This document shows positions 23,493 to 33,376 of a DNA stretch of 64,000 nucleotides, one piece after another. Below the pieces are notes generated by a model, which had not been told where the DNA came from, did not search any database, and was given only the letters and a program-made list of their open reading frames with translations. This DNA is from Oxytricha trifallax. Lineage: Eukaryota; Ciliophora; Spirotrichea; Sporadotrichida; Oxytrichidae. Made by a program: the position numbers and the translations under genes. Numbering within the stretch: the first letter of the stretch is position 1; the number at the start of each line of letters is the position of its first letter. The DNA lies in contig ARYC01017027.1 in assembly GCA_000711775.1 (NCBI GenBank), forward strand, positions 62,001-126,000, given 5' to 3'.

Positions 23493-25122
23493 TCATAAAT
23501 GCTGCCCAGTACCCTCTAAATTACGTTACTTAGCTTAAAATTACTTTGATTAGGCTCTTGTATTTAGTGGATTCAAGTCTCTGTTTTTTATCCAGGAGTA
23601 CAATAGCTCAGCTGGCGCAATCTTGTAATGATAAGGCCCTAAAAACATTAGAGGTAATCTTAAGTCCATGTACTTTTCCATAATATTTTGAGACCTGTGA
23701 TAAGGAGCATTATCAAGAAGTATCAAAGTATTTGATCTCCACTAACAGTCAATTGTTTCGAGTGTATTAATAAGCTTGCACAGAAAGTACAGGAAGGAGT
23801 GTTGATTAGTTCTACCATGATTCACTGTATAGAATAACTCTCCTGTACTTGAAACCCCTATGATCAAATTCATTTATCTAAGTCTCTGAGAATTTCTAAC
23901 TCTGTTCTTGACGTAAGGTGCAGTCCAGCCTCTGCGTCTTTCGTCTGTTTAGTTCAGAGTTGATTCATCAATGTTGATAATTCTCTTGCCATTACTTAAC
24001 TAGAGCACGAACTACTGTGCTGCATATTACCTCTGCAACTTACTACTATTACTATTATGCAGAGTTGAGATCTACTTGATTTATTTGTAGGTCATCATTA
24101 ACTCATTTTTCAGGAAGCGTCTTATCATTTACTTACTGCACCTTAGCTAGATGTTCTTCTATAAGCTGCGCTGAATATCTGAAAACTGTACAGATTAAGT
24201 ATCAAGCATGAGCATTTTAACAATATGCGTGCGTGCTCTGCTGTGAAGCTTCTTATACCTGCCTCTGTTAACTTACTTCAGGTTCCAAAACCTGGCTTTC
24301 TTGACTGAACTTTTCAAGTACCTTCGCAACTTGTAGTATGAAATGCCAAGTCTATTCATTATCTAGGAGTAAGATAGCTTTTCATTGTCTCGCAGTCTTG
24401 ACTCCTCTGCAAGCTTGAGTTCTTTCTATTACTATTTCTTTTCTTTCCCCAACTGCTTTAGTATCCTACGAGGAACGGTTGCATTTAGTTGTGTATGCTA
24501 ACCAAACACTGGAATCTAATCCTTCACTTTATGATTCTCAATAACCTTGGCTTCAAGAGAGTTCATATCAATACTTTCGCCTCGCTCAATCAAACTTTAA
24601 GGTTCTAAATCTGATTGTTTGTATTCAGTGAAAAGCTTTAACACTAACTAGCCAAGAGTCTTGATGTCCTTATCACTCAGTAATGATGATTTAACTTCTT
24701 TTTTCACGCTTTTTCTATAAACCTCTTTTGGGGTCAATGATAAATCCCTCACTTTCGAACTCTGAAATTTCATCACGAGTATCCTCGAATAGGGAAGTCA
24801 TATCTCTTATACTAACTTATTCTATTTTAACGTCTGCAATTGTTATATTTCTCTAATATAGCATATTAGTGGTTAAATAATCCGCCTGATCTTAAGAATC
24901 GTCTGATTAACTTTACGAGCTCGGCTCTTCACTTGAGCTGTTACCATCGTAATCTTTATCTTCCAACTTGAAGAAATCAGAGAGTCTTGACTGTCGTCTT
25001 CCAGAATATGATTCCATGAGAAGATTCCTAAATTTAATAATAATGAATTCGTTTCGTGCTGGTAGGAAATCCGCTAGCGGAAATCGGATCGTGCTGGTGG
25101 GATTCATTATTAGGAAAAGCAC
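23493..25122 (-). CDS. DD34E Tc1/IS630-type transposase of the large element
   Basis: About 540 residues are open from ATG 25120-25122 (or ATG 25105-25107) to TGA 23493-23495 with TAA/TAG as Gln. The order is: a Ser/Asp/Glu/Gln-rich leader; two helix-turn-helix-like regions (SYSQIMNRLGISYYKLRRYL; CSKQMIRRFLKNELMMTYKQ); and the catalytic core with D in INIDEST, D in LILLDNAPYHRSQ and E in KIAPAELLYSWIK. There are 34 residues between the last two, the Tc1 spacing. One +1 frame change lies at the run of six A at 24699-24704; the downstream ~400 residues are unbroken. It is divergent from the 22-kDa-like gene 85 bp away and is the likely mobiliser of the element. Confidence 0.9.
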
Positions 25123-25207
25123 TCTCTGCTTTTAGTAACTGCAGTGTCTTCCTGAATCAAAATTGAGCTATATAAAATGGTGAAAGGCACCTGACTTTTA
25201 AATTTTA

Positions 25208-26013
25208 ATGAACCAATAGTAACTTACTGGTATCAATGTTTCAGAACTCGCCCAGAAATGCAAAAGTAAGAAAGAGCTATACAACTTTCTTGCCCAAGAC
25301 TGCCACGCTTTCTTACCCAAAGCGGACTCCACCAACATTTATTTCCTTAAGTAAATCATAAGAGCGGAGAAAGAGGTAACCACTAGCTTGCTCTTGTAAC
25401 TGTCATTATAGTATGTAAGAAGAGACGCAGTCAAAGTGTCAGCAGTGCCTTAAATCGATGGACTTACAGTTTAAGACTTTCTCGATTATGCAAGAGGGTC
25501 TTCAAGACTGCTGTAACACTTGCCTGATGAACGAGATTGGGTCCACCTAGACAGATAATGGATCTGTGACTTGCTCTTCACCCTAGACACCAACGGTGTC
25601 TCCCAGATGATTCATGATGCAATGTTGTAACGAAGAGAAAAGCTAGAGCATAACAGAGATCTCGTAATTGAAATGAGACCCGAGTTCGTGGACGCTCTCA
25701 GCAGATGCCTTAACTTTAGCAGTAAGTTTACTCTCTCTTAATTACTTGTGTAGCTGAGCGAGGTAAGGCTGTGAATCTCGTTAAGGATTCATCTAAAAGA
25801 AAGAGAAATCATGATTAAATGGAGGAGGTAAAAGATTATGAAATGGCTTTGAAATAAGATAAGCAAGAATTCTTGCAGTAAACTAAAAAGTTGAAGCAAT
25901 AACATGACGATATGGAAAGTGAGTTGCTTGACTTACGCAAGATGAGAGAGTAGTTTATGCAAGATGGTAACTTGTAGAACATGCAAAATCAGTCTCCTAA
26001 CGTGAGACGCTGA
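25208..26013 (+). CDS. Homologue of the TBE 22-kDa protein, intact, one tiny intron
   Basis: ATG 25208-25210 to TGA 26011-26013. A 23-nt intron at 25763-25785 (GTAAGG...TTAAG) keeps the frame and gives 260 residues. The first half follows the TBE 22-kDa protein block by block: KKELYNFLAQ / KEDLYRYLVQ, FLPKADSTNIYFLKQI / FLPTQEGTKISFLKAL, VPQIDGLTVQDFLDYA / IPNYPEISVTNLYDDA, then LPDERDW / LPERNFF. The C-terminus is a charged Gln-rich coiled-coil-like tail (DYEMALKQDKQEFLQQTKKL). The function is unknown, but its retention beside a transposase in both element types suggests a part in transposition. It is convergent with the SecA-like gene. Confidence 0.85.
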
Positions 26014-26283
26014 GTGCTGCTGCTTCTCTTCCTCCACGATTCTCTAAATGCTATTAATAGCAAAAACTTGAATATGGTGAATTGCTTAAAAAAATTAAGA
26101 TAAATCTCATATTCTTAATCTTGGTTTTCTCTCTGAATTTCTATGGTTTATGTCGCTTTTAAAGTGCCTTCTCTCACTCGAGGCTGCCTTCAACCATCTC
26201 TCCATTGTCTCTTCACTCTCTGGCAGCTCTGTATAAGTGCAACTCAATGATTTTTCTCTGGCACTGCGACGAGTAGTCAGCTC

Positions 26284-29200
26284 TCAAGTCTTATTTTATT
26301 CCTTGATTAATTCAAGCTTTTGTTAACCTTTCACTAATCTTCTCTTGGAACTTGCAGTACTGCTTTTACTTCTGGATCTCTCTCTGCCTTGAGCCTTAGT
26401 AATTTCATGGTGCTACCGCTTTAAATTCCTTTGCACCAATTACTATACCTGGTCGAATGGTTTATCTTGCAGCACAGGATTTTAACTCATCTTCTCTTCA
26501 ATAAGCTCTATGAGAGAAGGTTAATAAAAACCCAACTTACTTTATTCAGCTTATCCTTCAACTTTTTAAGGCTCTTTTTCTTCTTCAAGATTATCTTGCT
26601 TCACTACTGCTGCTGCGTTGCTTGCTTCACTGTAAGCTTTCTCAGTGAGAGCTACAATATGTTTAACGACTTCTCTTACAATATTATCTTGCTCCTAATC
26701 CTTTGAAAGCGCTGCAGAAATTTATTCTTAAGGCACCTTGCTTTATTCAACAAAACTATCCATTGCTTCTTATTGATTTTATAAAATTGATTATGCTTGG
26801 TTGTGCTTGCGATCAAGTATTAGATCTATTTCTTTCTATACAACTATAAGCAGCTGCTCTGAACTATCATTAGAAGCATTCTTGTATAACACGCGCTGCC
26901 ATCTACCTTTGGTATTAAGTCTGCCGATTCTACCAATGATTTATTCTTCAGATCTTCTTGAAAAGACATCAGCGATGATTAAATAAGTACCCCCATTTGA
27001 ATTGATTTCATCATTAGTTTAGATGTCTGTTCCTCTTCCCTGTGCTTCATTAAATAAGTAAACAACATAGTTCTTGCTCGCATTCTTCATTAAATACCTG
27101 CCTTCAATGACAGACTCTATGACAGCGGCTGAGCCGTGGCTGAAGCTTTTGAAATCGAAAGAGGATTTCGAGAGGCCTGATTAAATAGCGTTGTAGTTAT
27201 CAGAGGCGACAATTAAAACTGGGGTATTAGCAACTTAGTCCTTTATGAGTTCCTTGATTTTCTGCAAGTAATCTGCCTGATTTGAACTTACCAGCAAGTC
27301 TGGTAGCTGCGTCTTCTTATCACCTTGCAACTTATCAAGTGTAGGGAACACCACAGGTGTGCTTTGCAAAGCTAAGTTAAGACAGGTTTCCTCGGTTTGA
27401 GTAAGATGGCTGCCTGAAAAGCCGATAATACTTTTAGCTTGCTTGTAAAAATTAAGCTGGTTGACAATATTATCACTGGAGCCATCGAATAAAATCCAGT
27501 CGTATTCATCGACGAGCACGATACTCTCGCGCCAGACACTTATGAATTTAGGAGTCTTCATTTGTTTCTTGAGTTGTGGCTGAGTAAAGAAGTAAATACC
27601 AGCGCTCTTAGCAATGAAATTAAAGTTCGAGTTAAGTGCCATCGCATTAATAACTTTTTAGAACTTCGTGAAATCTCTCTGCACCAGGTGCTCATTCTTG
27701 CCAATGATAATTACGGAGAGCTTGGTACGAAGAGCTATAAGAATGGCTAGCGCAATGCAAATTAAGGTCTTGCCATTACCAATACCAAAATGAATTAAAT
27801 GGCTTGCTTGCAAGTTGTCGCAGATATAGTTAATGCATAATACTTGAGAACTGTACAACTTAAATCCCAGATTTTGCTGCAACTTTTCTAGGTCTTCACT
27901 GGCAGCCAACCTTTCATTCGAAGGCTTTGAATTGAAAGCACTTGCTAGTTAGTGCAAGGCATTTGCATTCTCAAAGAGTTGAAGTAGGTCTGCAACTGTC
28001 TTATCAGAGAAGGCTTCCATGTTGCGAGGCAAGCGCAAAATCCTTTGAATGTCAGAGCAGTCTTCCATTAAGGCAGTTTTCAATAATATTGCTGCTCAGA
28101 CTTACATTCTTTTCAATTTGAGCTTCTATGATTTACTGCTGAAGCTTCTAGATTTGCGGAATCTTGCCCACCCATTGTACGTCTCTATTCTGCAGTCTTT
28201 ATGCAAGGCCTTTCATAAAGAAAACCATCGTGCTTGAATCAATAAGCTCTTGCTTCTGTAAGAATGTAGCCCTAGTAGTTGATATATAATCCTTGAGAGC
28301 ATCAACAGTGTGAGAGCAAGATAAAGCACAAATTCTTACGAAGTACTCTGTGTATTCAACGGTAATATCTCTGATTAAGTGCAGGCCACAGTCCTGCTTT
28401 AGTAGAGTGATGAAAGGCACATTCAAAATGAAGAATGAAGAAGGTATAAGTCTCTAAACTTGAGAGTCGATTTCGAATAATTGCCAAGTCCGACCCATAA
28501 GCTGCACAATATAAGGGTTAGTTTCATCAAGTCTCAACCTTGAGCAAGCTATTTTAAGAATGCGGCTACTGAATTGAAGAACACAAAGTTTGCCAAGCCT
28601 AGAGCTTGCCTTGCATTGGGGGAGCGTACTAATAACAAGATCGATTCTTATATTAACTAGTCTTCTACTTATACCTTTTCTCCTTAATAGTAACCCAAAA
28701 CAGCTAAAAAGATACGAGGCTTCGAGTCTTGGTCTAAGTTTCCATCGCTCAATATTAAATCCACCAGCAGAGAGAACAGGTTCTAGTGCATTTCCTGATC
28801 ATTAGCGTTCTCAAAATTGCTTAGGAATGATAAAAGTGACTGAGTGTTACGGGTCACTATATCTTGCAAAGTGCAAGACCTTTAATAATAATTAGAAGAT
28901 TTGAAATTTTCAAAGTGTTTGATTAAGATCTTATGGCCGATGATCGCCCCATAGTTAATAAAGAGCTGAGGTAAGGGTTCTTTATTTGGTTTTTAATCGC
29001 TTGCAAAGCTTATGCTCGTAGTGAAGTCGCTCACCTTTACCTCTTCGTAAGTTGCAGTAAGATCAGGTGGCTCTGAAATTACAGATTTACTTTCATGGCT
29101 GCGCTTCGCCAACTTGGGTTTATTGTTATTTATAAATTTTCTCACGAACCGCTTGAAATCCTAAGTATTTTCAAAGTCTGCAAAATCCTCCTGCTCCAGC

Positions 29201-29489
29201 AGCAAACTTAAATCAAAGTTGTTTTAATGCAGAAATTCCTTTGCACGATTGATCTTGGCACTGTCTTGTGCGTTTTTATATTCAGATTTGATCCCCTTGA
29301 TTTTACCCGCATCTTCAAGATTTACATTGGCTTGTAGATTTTCAAAAATCCGAGGTAAGTTTTCTTGTTCGGGTGCCTGTTCTGGCATCTGCTAATTATT
29401 GATAGGTTCTAAATAGAAGCTAATAACAAGGATTGAAACTTACCAGCAGCTGCATTTAAAAGTTGAGGAGGGTCGGTCTTAGAAGCCAT
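26284..29489 (-). CDS. SecA-like DEAD ATPase of the large element (~1050 aa)
   Basis: ATG 29487-29489 (MASKTDPPQLL), a 35-nt intron at 29409-29443 that preserves the frame, and TGA 26284-26286. After a ~400-residue unassigned N-terminal region come the SecA-type motor motifs: FGIGNGKT (Walker A, near 27766-27789), IIGKNEHLVQRDF (like SecA NDYLAxRD), VLVDEYDWILFD (like VDEVDSxLID), IGFSGSHL (like MTGTA), NEAQGRGTDI, and RRSEEQIIGRIGR (like RRxDxQLRGRxGR). The tail is Gln/Lys-rich. A middle stretch (about 28540-28060) is read in another phase, with net frame preserved, so there are two compensating shifts or unrecognised introns. The frame stays coding-like for ~60 codons past the TGA. Confidence 0.82.
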
Positions 29490-30165
29490 CTCAAATCCAG
29501 TGACTGGATTCATCTGATTTATGCTAGATTTTAATGATTAATTCCACTGGATTTTAATATTAAATAGCTGAATTATTAAAATCTCGACTGGATTATTGCA
29601 ATTTTACTGTATGGGTTGCTACTCTTTCATCTATATCCTCCGGATTTATTCATGGCTCACTGCGAAACCACTTCAATTAAGGAGTATTTACTATAACTCA
29701 TTAGACAAGTAGCTTCGAGTGACAAGGAGACGGGTGGTTGAAGAGCTGTGATAAATTTCGCCAACTTTGGAGCTCGAGCCAATGCAAAATTGGCTTTTTG
29801 AAAAAATGTCGGAATCCGCGTTACCTTTCAAATTCAAATCCTTTCCCCGTCCATAACTGAATAGTGGCGAGTAGAAATGTGAAGAGGGGAATAGCTAGAA
29901 ATTAATGGCACTCAAAATAGAAAATTCGGGTCTTCAGTTTGGACCTCGAAAAATGACCTCTGGCTTAAGCCAACAGCCTGGATTCTTGAGGCCAGGTCAG
30001 TAGGGTGGAATACTAACGTTGAAAAATCTCGAGAAGCAGTCCAATGACCTACTGACTTTCTGGCTGCTTTCAACTTAAAATTTAAAAATACACTAATCAA
30101 ACCCTATTAATCAAATCAATATCAAACTATATGGGTGCCGTAATATTCTCAACTCTTCTTTTTCG
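29490..30165. other. Right subterminal region of the large element
   Basis: About 0.7 kb between the SecA-like gene start and the inverted repeat. It has moderate G+C and no recognised protein, and presumably holds the promoter of the SecA-like gene. GACTGGATT recurs at 29500-29610. Confidence 0.5.
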
Positions 30166-30288
30166 ATTCTCTGGATCGGCTCCCTCAAATTAAGTTAAAA
30201 TCTGTCTATTTAAATTTCGTTATTTATTGATGCATTTAAAACTTTTTATTCACTTATCAATCTCATGCGAACATACGTATTGGGGTTT
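30166..30288. repeat. Right 123-bp terminal inverted repeat of the large element
   Basis: Inverse of 19869-19991. It ends CATACGTATTGGGGTTT and abuts the zinc-finger codons of the TBE C 57-kDa gene. Confidence 0.95.
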
Positions 30289-30724
30289 ATGTCTCTTTAC
30301 TTTAGCTGAGTGAGTATAAGACTTCATGCAGGTAGTGCATTAATATCTACCATCTATTTTATCATGCTTGAAGTAGATCTTAGCTCTACCAGAGTGTAAC
30401 TCTTTGATGTGTCACTTCAAGCTAGACTCAGTTGAGAAGAAATTTTAGCAGTCTTCACATTAAAATGTTTTAATTTTCTTTATAGGTTGCTGTTCCTTAT
30501 CTTCCTCAACCAATTCAACTTATGTTTAAACTCCCATCTCAGCACTCTACTTCTTGTTTTAAACTTAAATTTTAAAGACCTCAGCTTCAAACTCCAGAGC
30601 TCTTAGCTCTTAGCTCTACCACCTTTTCAATATAAATTACTTCTGGTTTCTTGGAGGAGCCAAAGTTGAGCAATGATTAACCTGTTCCAAGAGAAACTGC
30701 CTTACGATTTAAGTTAGCCGCCAT

Positions 30725-31287
30725 GTTTAAATTCAAATTTAAATTTCTATTATTAATAAGTAAAAACCTCACTAGCTATACTAACTTTGTATAGGAGCTG
30801 GCACTGAAACAACAATGGTTGATTCTTAGGTATTAGGCATCATATTTATACTTAGTTTATAACTATAAATTTTCTAATTTTATGCTTAATATTTTTAATT
30901 TTGGTACCAACCGAGAATAAATTCAGGTTGGTACTGGTACCAATTAGGTTTTGAACAATTTTGGAACTTTTCCATTAAAACCTCATTAGTTTAAAACTAG
31001 GTACTAATTAAGTTTTGGTACTATTAAATTGGTACCAATTAAAATTAAACGAATTTAGTACCAGTACTAATTAAATTTAAACAAATTTAGTACTAATTTA
31101 ATGGAACTAAATTGATAAAATGGAGCTCAATCTCTGCAGTTTGTTACAGCTTCTGCAAACTTTCTCCACGTATCTTTGCAAGGTGACCTCCTATAAGATG
31201 CCCATTTTTAATAGTAAGAATTTAAGCAATTATTCCAGAAGTCTATAAGTTATAATTTGAAATTCATTAATAGGAAGAGGAACAAAG
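30725..31287. promoter_or_regulatory. Divergent spacer of TBE C with GGTACCAAT repeats
   Basis: Between the 57-kDa and 22-kDa gene heads, the motif TTGGTACCAATTA and partial forms (GTACTAATTAA, TAGTACCAGTAC) recur about ten times at 30900-31100. The core GGTACC is palindromic. TBE D has the same array at about 59690-59930. The role is inferred: a bidirectional promoter or transposase/accessory-protein binding array. Confidence 0.5.
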
Positions 31288-32078
31288 ATGGAATCACTCA
31301 ATGATCAAATGAAAAGAGTCGAGGCTCAAGAAATGATATCAAGATTCAGAAGTAAGGAAGATCTCTATCGATACCTAACTTTACATGGTAAGATAACTTG
31401 ATGACTATTAACATATTATACAGTTGGTTTATTCCTTCCAACGATGGAAGGTACCAAAATTTCATTCTTGAAAGCAATACTTTGTGAGGAGAAGAAAGCT
31501 TTTAAAAATAAAGAGATTAAACTAATCGAAATTCCCAACTACCCTGAGATTTCAGTCACTAATCTTTATGAGGATGCCATGTAAGATGAGGAAGTGGTAG
31601 TTTACCTTCCTACCAAGAAACAACTCTCTAATAAACTACCAGAGAGGAACTTTTTCTTTGGTGTTCTTGGTACAATAAAAGAGGAGTATCTCAGAGAAAT
31701 TATTGAAGAAGCACATAAGAAACGATATTCTATCTCTCCTGAAGACTAGAAGAAGCAAGGCATTCTAATAAGCTCAGCTTGGTTAGAGGAACTTAAGAAG
31801 CATCCTTATCTTTCAAGTAAGCTTTGACATATAACTTTGTAGGAAAATCTGGCACTGGTATATATCTTATGAAAGAGCATGCTAAAGTTCATAGAGAGAG
31901 AAAGTCACAGACAATTCATGAAGTGAGCAAGAGACTTTATAAAGATGTTTAAAAGCCAGATGAAATGAACATAGATGCAGGAGCTGGCACAAAGAGAAGA
32001 AATATGGGCCCAAGCAAGCCATAAGAAGAGGAGAAGAAAGAGAAGCCAAACCCCTTTCTGGGTTAGTTTAATATGTGA
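31288..32078 (+). CDS. TBE 22-kDa protein, intact (copy C)
   Basis: ATG 31288-31290 to TGA 32076-32078, with introns at 31388-31423 (36 nt) and 31817-31842 (26 nt), both GTAAG..AG. The three exons add to 729 nt and 242 residues with no break. Motifs: RFRSKEDLYRYL, GLFLPTMEGTKISFLKAIL, EIPNYPEISVTNLYEDAM, LSNKLPERNFFFGVLG, GAGTKRRNMGP. It is an unknown accessory protein of TBEs. It is divergent from the 57-kDa gene and its tail ends 6 bp before the transposase stop. Confidence 0.92.
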
Positions 32079-32084
32079 ACTTAT

Positions 32085-33150
32085 TCATTCATTTAAATCT
32101 AAAACTTATTTATAAACATTCATTCTTCCCTCTCTCGTACAAATTGTTGTCTTATCTACACTCACTCTCTTACAGCTACTTTGAATCAAGTCTACTGTAT
32201 CGATGGGCAAGTCATGCATAAGATAATACAGCTGCAGCTTCTTATAGTGGGTCTTGATTTAACTCCAGTAGAATTCAATTCCATTAAATTAGGGGCTATA
32301 AGGAACGTTTTAAACAGGAGTTATGTTTAACTCTTCATAAGCTTTCTTAGACTCCTTAGTCTTATGAACTGAAAGGTTATTAACAAACAGGATGATCTCT
32401 TGGTTACTATACTTCTCACTGAGCTTATGTAGGAAATCTATATACTATTCTCGCTTAATAGAGCGAGGGTGAATAACATAACTCTCTAAGCCTGAATCTT
32501 CACTTATACCAGCTAAAATTGCATGGGTGACTACCTTCACTTTTTAATCATAGACTTCTATATTATCATACTTCTTATACCAAGACTTATTAATAAAGGT
32601 GTTGAATGTAAACACTGCTTCATCAGCGTGTATGAACTTGATGTTATTAGTAATAGCTCTCTGCATTTAATCTATATATATAGTTTAAATTATTACTATA
32701 AAATGGCACTGTAAAATCAATCACTCTCTTCACTCTATTGACAGTCTTGAAAGTAATACCATTTCTTCTATAAATGTTGGCTATAGTCTAAGGTGAGATG
32801 CGCATATCAGGAAACTTGCGATGAAACATTACAGCTCGCTAGTCTAGAGGAAAGTGTGCACAATACTTTAAAGTCTTAGAGTCACAGAGGTAGTCAATAT
32901 GGTGCTTTGAGAACTTTTATTTTCTTACTGGATGTCTTCAAGTGCCTGAATTAAAATGCTAAACAGCTAACATGCAGTGATAACTAACAGTAGAGGCACT
33001 CTTGTGTAAGAACTTTGCTATAGCTGCATAATTCAATACTGGTTTGACTTAATCTATATTAATACTCATACCATACCTAAGCTTAAGCAGCAACTCTAAA
33101 TATTTCTCATCATAAATAGACCCTAAATTTCGCTAATTTCTATTTCTCAT
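32085..33150 (-). pseudogene. TBE 42-kDa transposase with one frame change (copy C)
   Basis: ATG 33148-33150 (MRNRNQRNLGSIYDEKYLE) to TGA 32085-32087 is 1066 nt, one base more than a multiple of three. The extra base lies in a TATATATA run near 32680, just before the first catalytic Asp. The DDE motifs are otherwise kept: an HADEAVF-type block, LFVNNLSVHK (Asp to Asn at the second catalytic position as read here) and YSPxFNGIEFYW. It is probably inactive. Confidence 0.85.
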
Positions 33151-33174
33151 TTTGCAAATTGGCCTAATTTCTCT

Positions 33175-33252
33175 ATTAACCCAAATAAGACCCCAATTAT
33201 ACCCTACAAATCAAAGCACTTATAAACCTCACTAAGGGGTTTTGGGGCTTTG
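33175..33252. repeat. Right terminal inverted repeat of TBE C
   Basis: Inverse of 18707-18784 with a few changes. It ends AAGGGGTTTTGGGGCTTTG and is followed by the ATT duplication at 33253-33255. Confidence 0.9.
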
Positions 33253-33255
33253 ATT

Positions 33256-33376
33256 GTGAGTGATTGACGTAATCAGTGAGTGAATGACATCACTGTGAGC
33301 GATTGACATCATCGATGAGTGATTGACGTCACTGCTGGCGAATGACGTCATCGGTTAGTGATTGACGTCAACACCC
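33256..33376 (+). repeat. Distal end of the fold-back minisatellite arm beyond TBE C
   Basis: Six ~20-bp monomers continue the right arm in phase after TBE C (GTGAGTGATTGACGTAATC, ...). They end with TCATCGGTTAGTG and GACGTCAACACCC, the inverse of the outer left tip at 16388. Confidence 0.9.

Larger units (their letters stand above)
19868..30287 (-). mobile_element. 10.4-kb TBE-like transposon with a SecA-like ATPase gene
   Basis: It is bounded by 123-bp inverted repeats starting AAAACCCCAATACGTATG. It is flanked by TA on both sides (19866-19867 and 30288-30289); removing one TA and the element restores the length of the uninterrupted TBE sequence. It encodes a DD34E transposase (minus), a homologue of the TBE 22-kDa protein (plus) and a SecA-like ATPase (minus). 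The 3.5-kb left part has no recognised gene. No polymerase or structural-protein gene was seen. The telomere-like end unit and the shared 22-kDa-type protein tie it to TBEs. Frame changes in two genes suggest this copy is no longer fully functional. Confidence 0.88.
18846..30724 (-). pseudogene. TBE 57-kDa zinc-finger/kinase protein split by a 10.4-kb insertion (copy C)
   Basis: The gene runs from ATG 30722-30724 (MAANLNRKAVSLG) to TGA 18846-18848. It is interrupted at 19868-30287 between the two His of its second C2H2 finger (CTTCMKSYTHSAKVKRH | QKHH). The first finger is CEDCQNFFSTESSLK..HIKELH. The kinase-like half follows with VVDEFAYKVYPFKY, MTLREYLYHNR, YVHRDLKPENVML, VVIDFNR (DFN rather than DFG) and GTPGYFP. 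At least two further frame changes are visible: one before the fingers and one near 18890. The insertion alone inactivates it. Confidence 0.88.
18707..33252 (-). mobile_element. TBE transposon copy C carrying a 10.4-kb nested insertion
   Basis: The left end is CAAAACCCCAAAACCCC at 18707 and the right end is the inverse with one substitution, closing at 33252. ATT at 18704-18706 and 33253-33255 is a perfect ANT target duplication, and joining the flanks restores the minisatellite monomer. Without the nested element the TBE is about 4.1 kb, the normal TBE size. All three genes are present in standard order. Confidence 0.95.
16388..33376. mobile_element. Fold-back element with minisatellite arms, split by TBE C
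   Basis: The outer ends are inverted repeats: GGGTATTGACGTAGATAAC at 16388 and the inverse of a close match ending GACGTCAACACCC at 33376. Inside each end lie arrays of a ~20-bp GATTGACGTCAT-type monomer in opposite orientation. Next comes a ~110-bp unique inverted repeat (16633-16745 and 17430-17545), then a ~0.7-kb AT-rich core. Subtracting TBE C leaves about 2.4 kb. The structure resembles Drosophila FB-type fold-back elements. No transposase is encoded. Confidence 0.8.

Noticed and set aside
26431-26706. Plus-strand 91-codon hydrophobic frame
   Set aside because: Antisense to the Gln/Lys/Glu-rich tail of the SecA-like protein, which produces Leu/Phe-rich shadows.
19868-30287. Polinton/Maverick-type element
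   Set aside because: No polymerase, capsid, protease or integrase signature was seen, and the transposase is Tc1/IS630-type with TA flanks.
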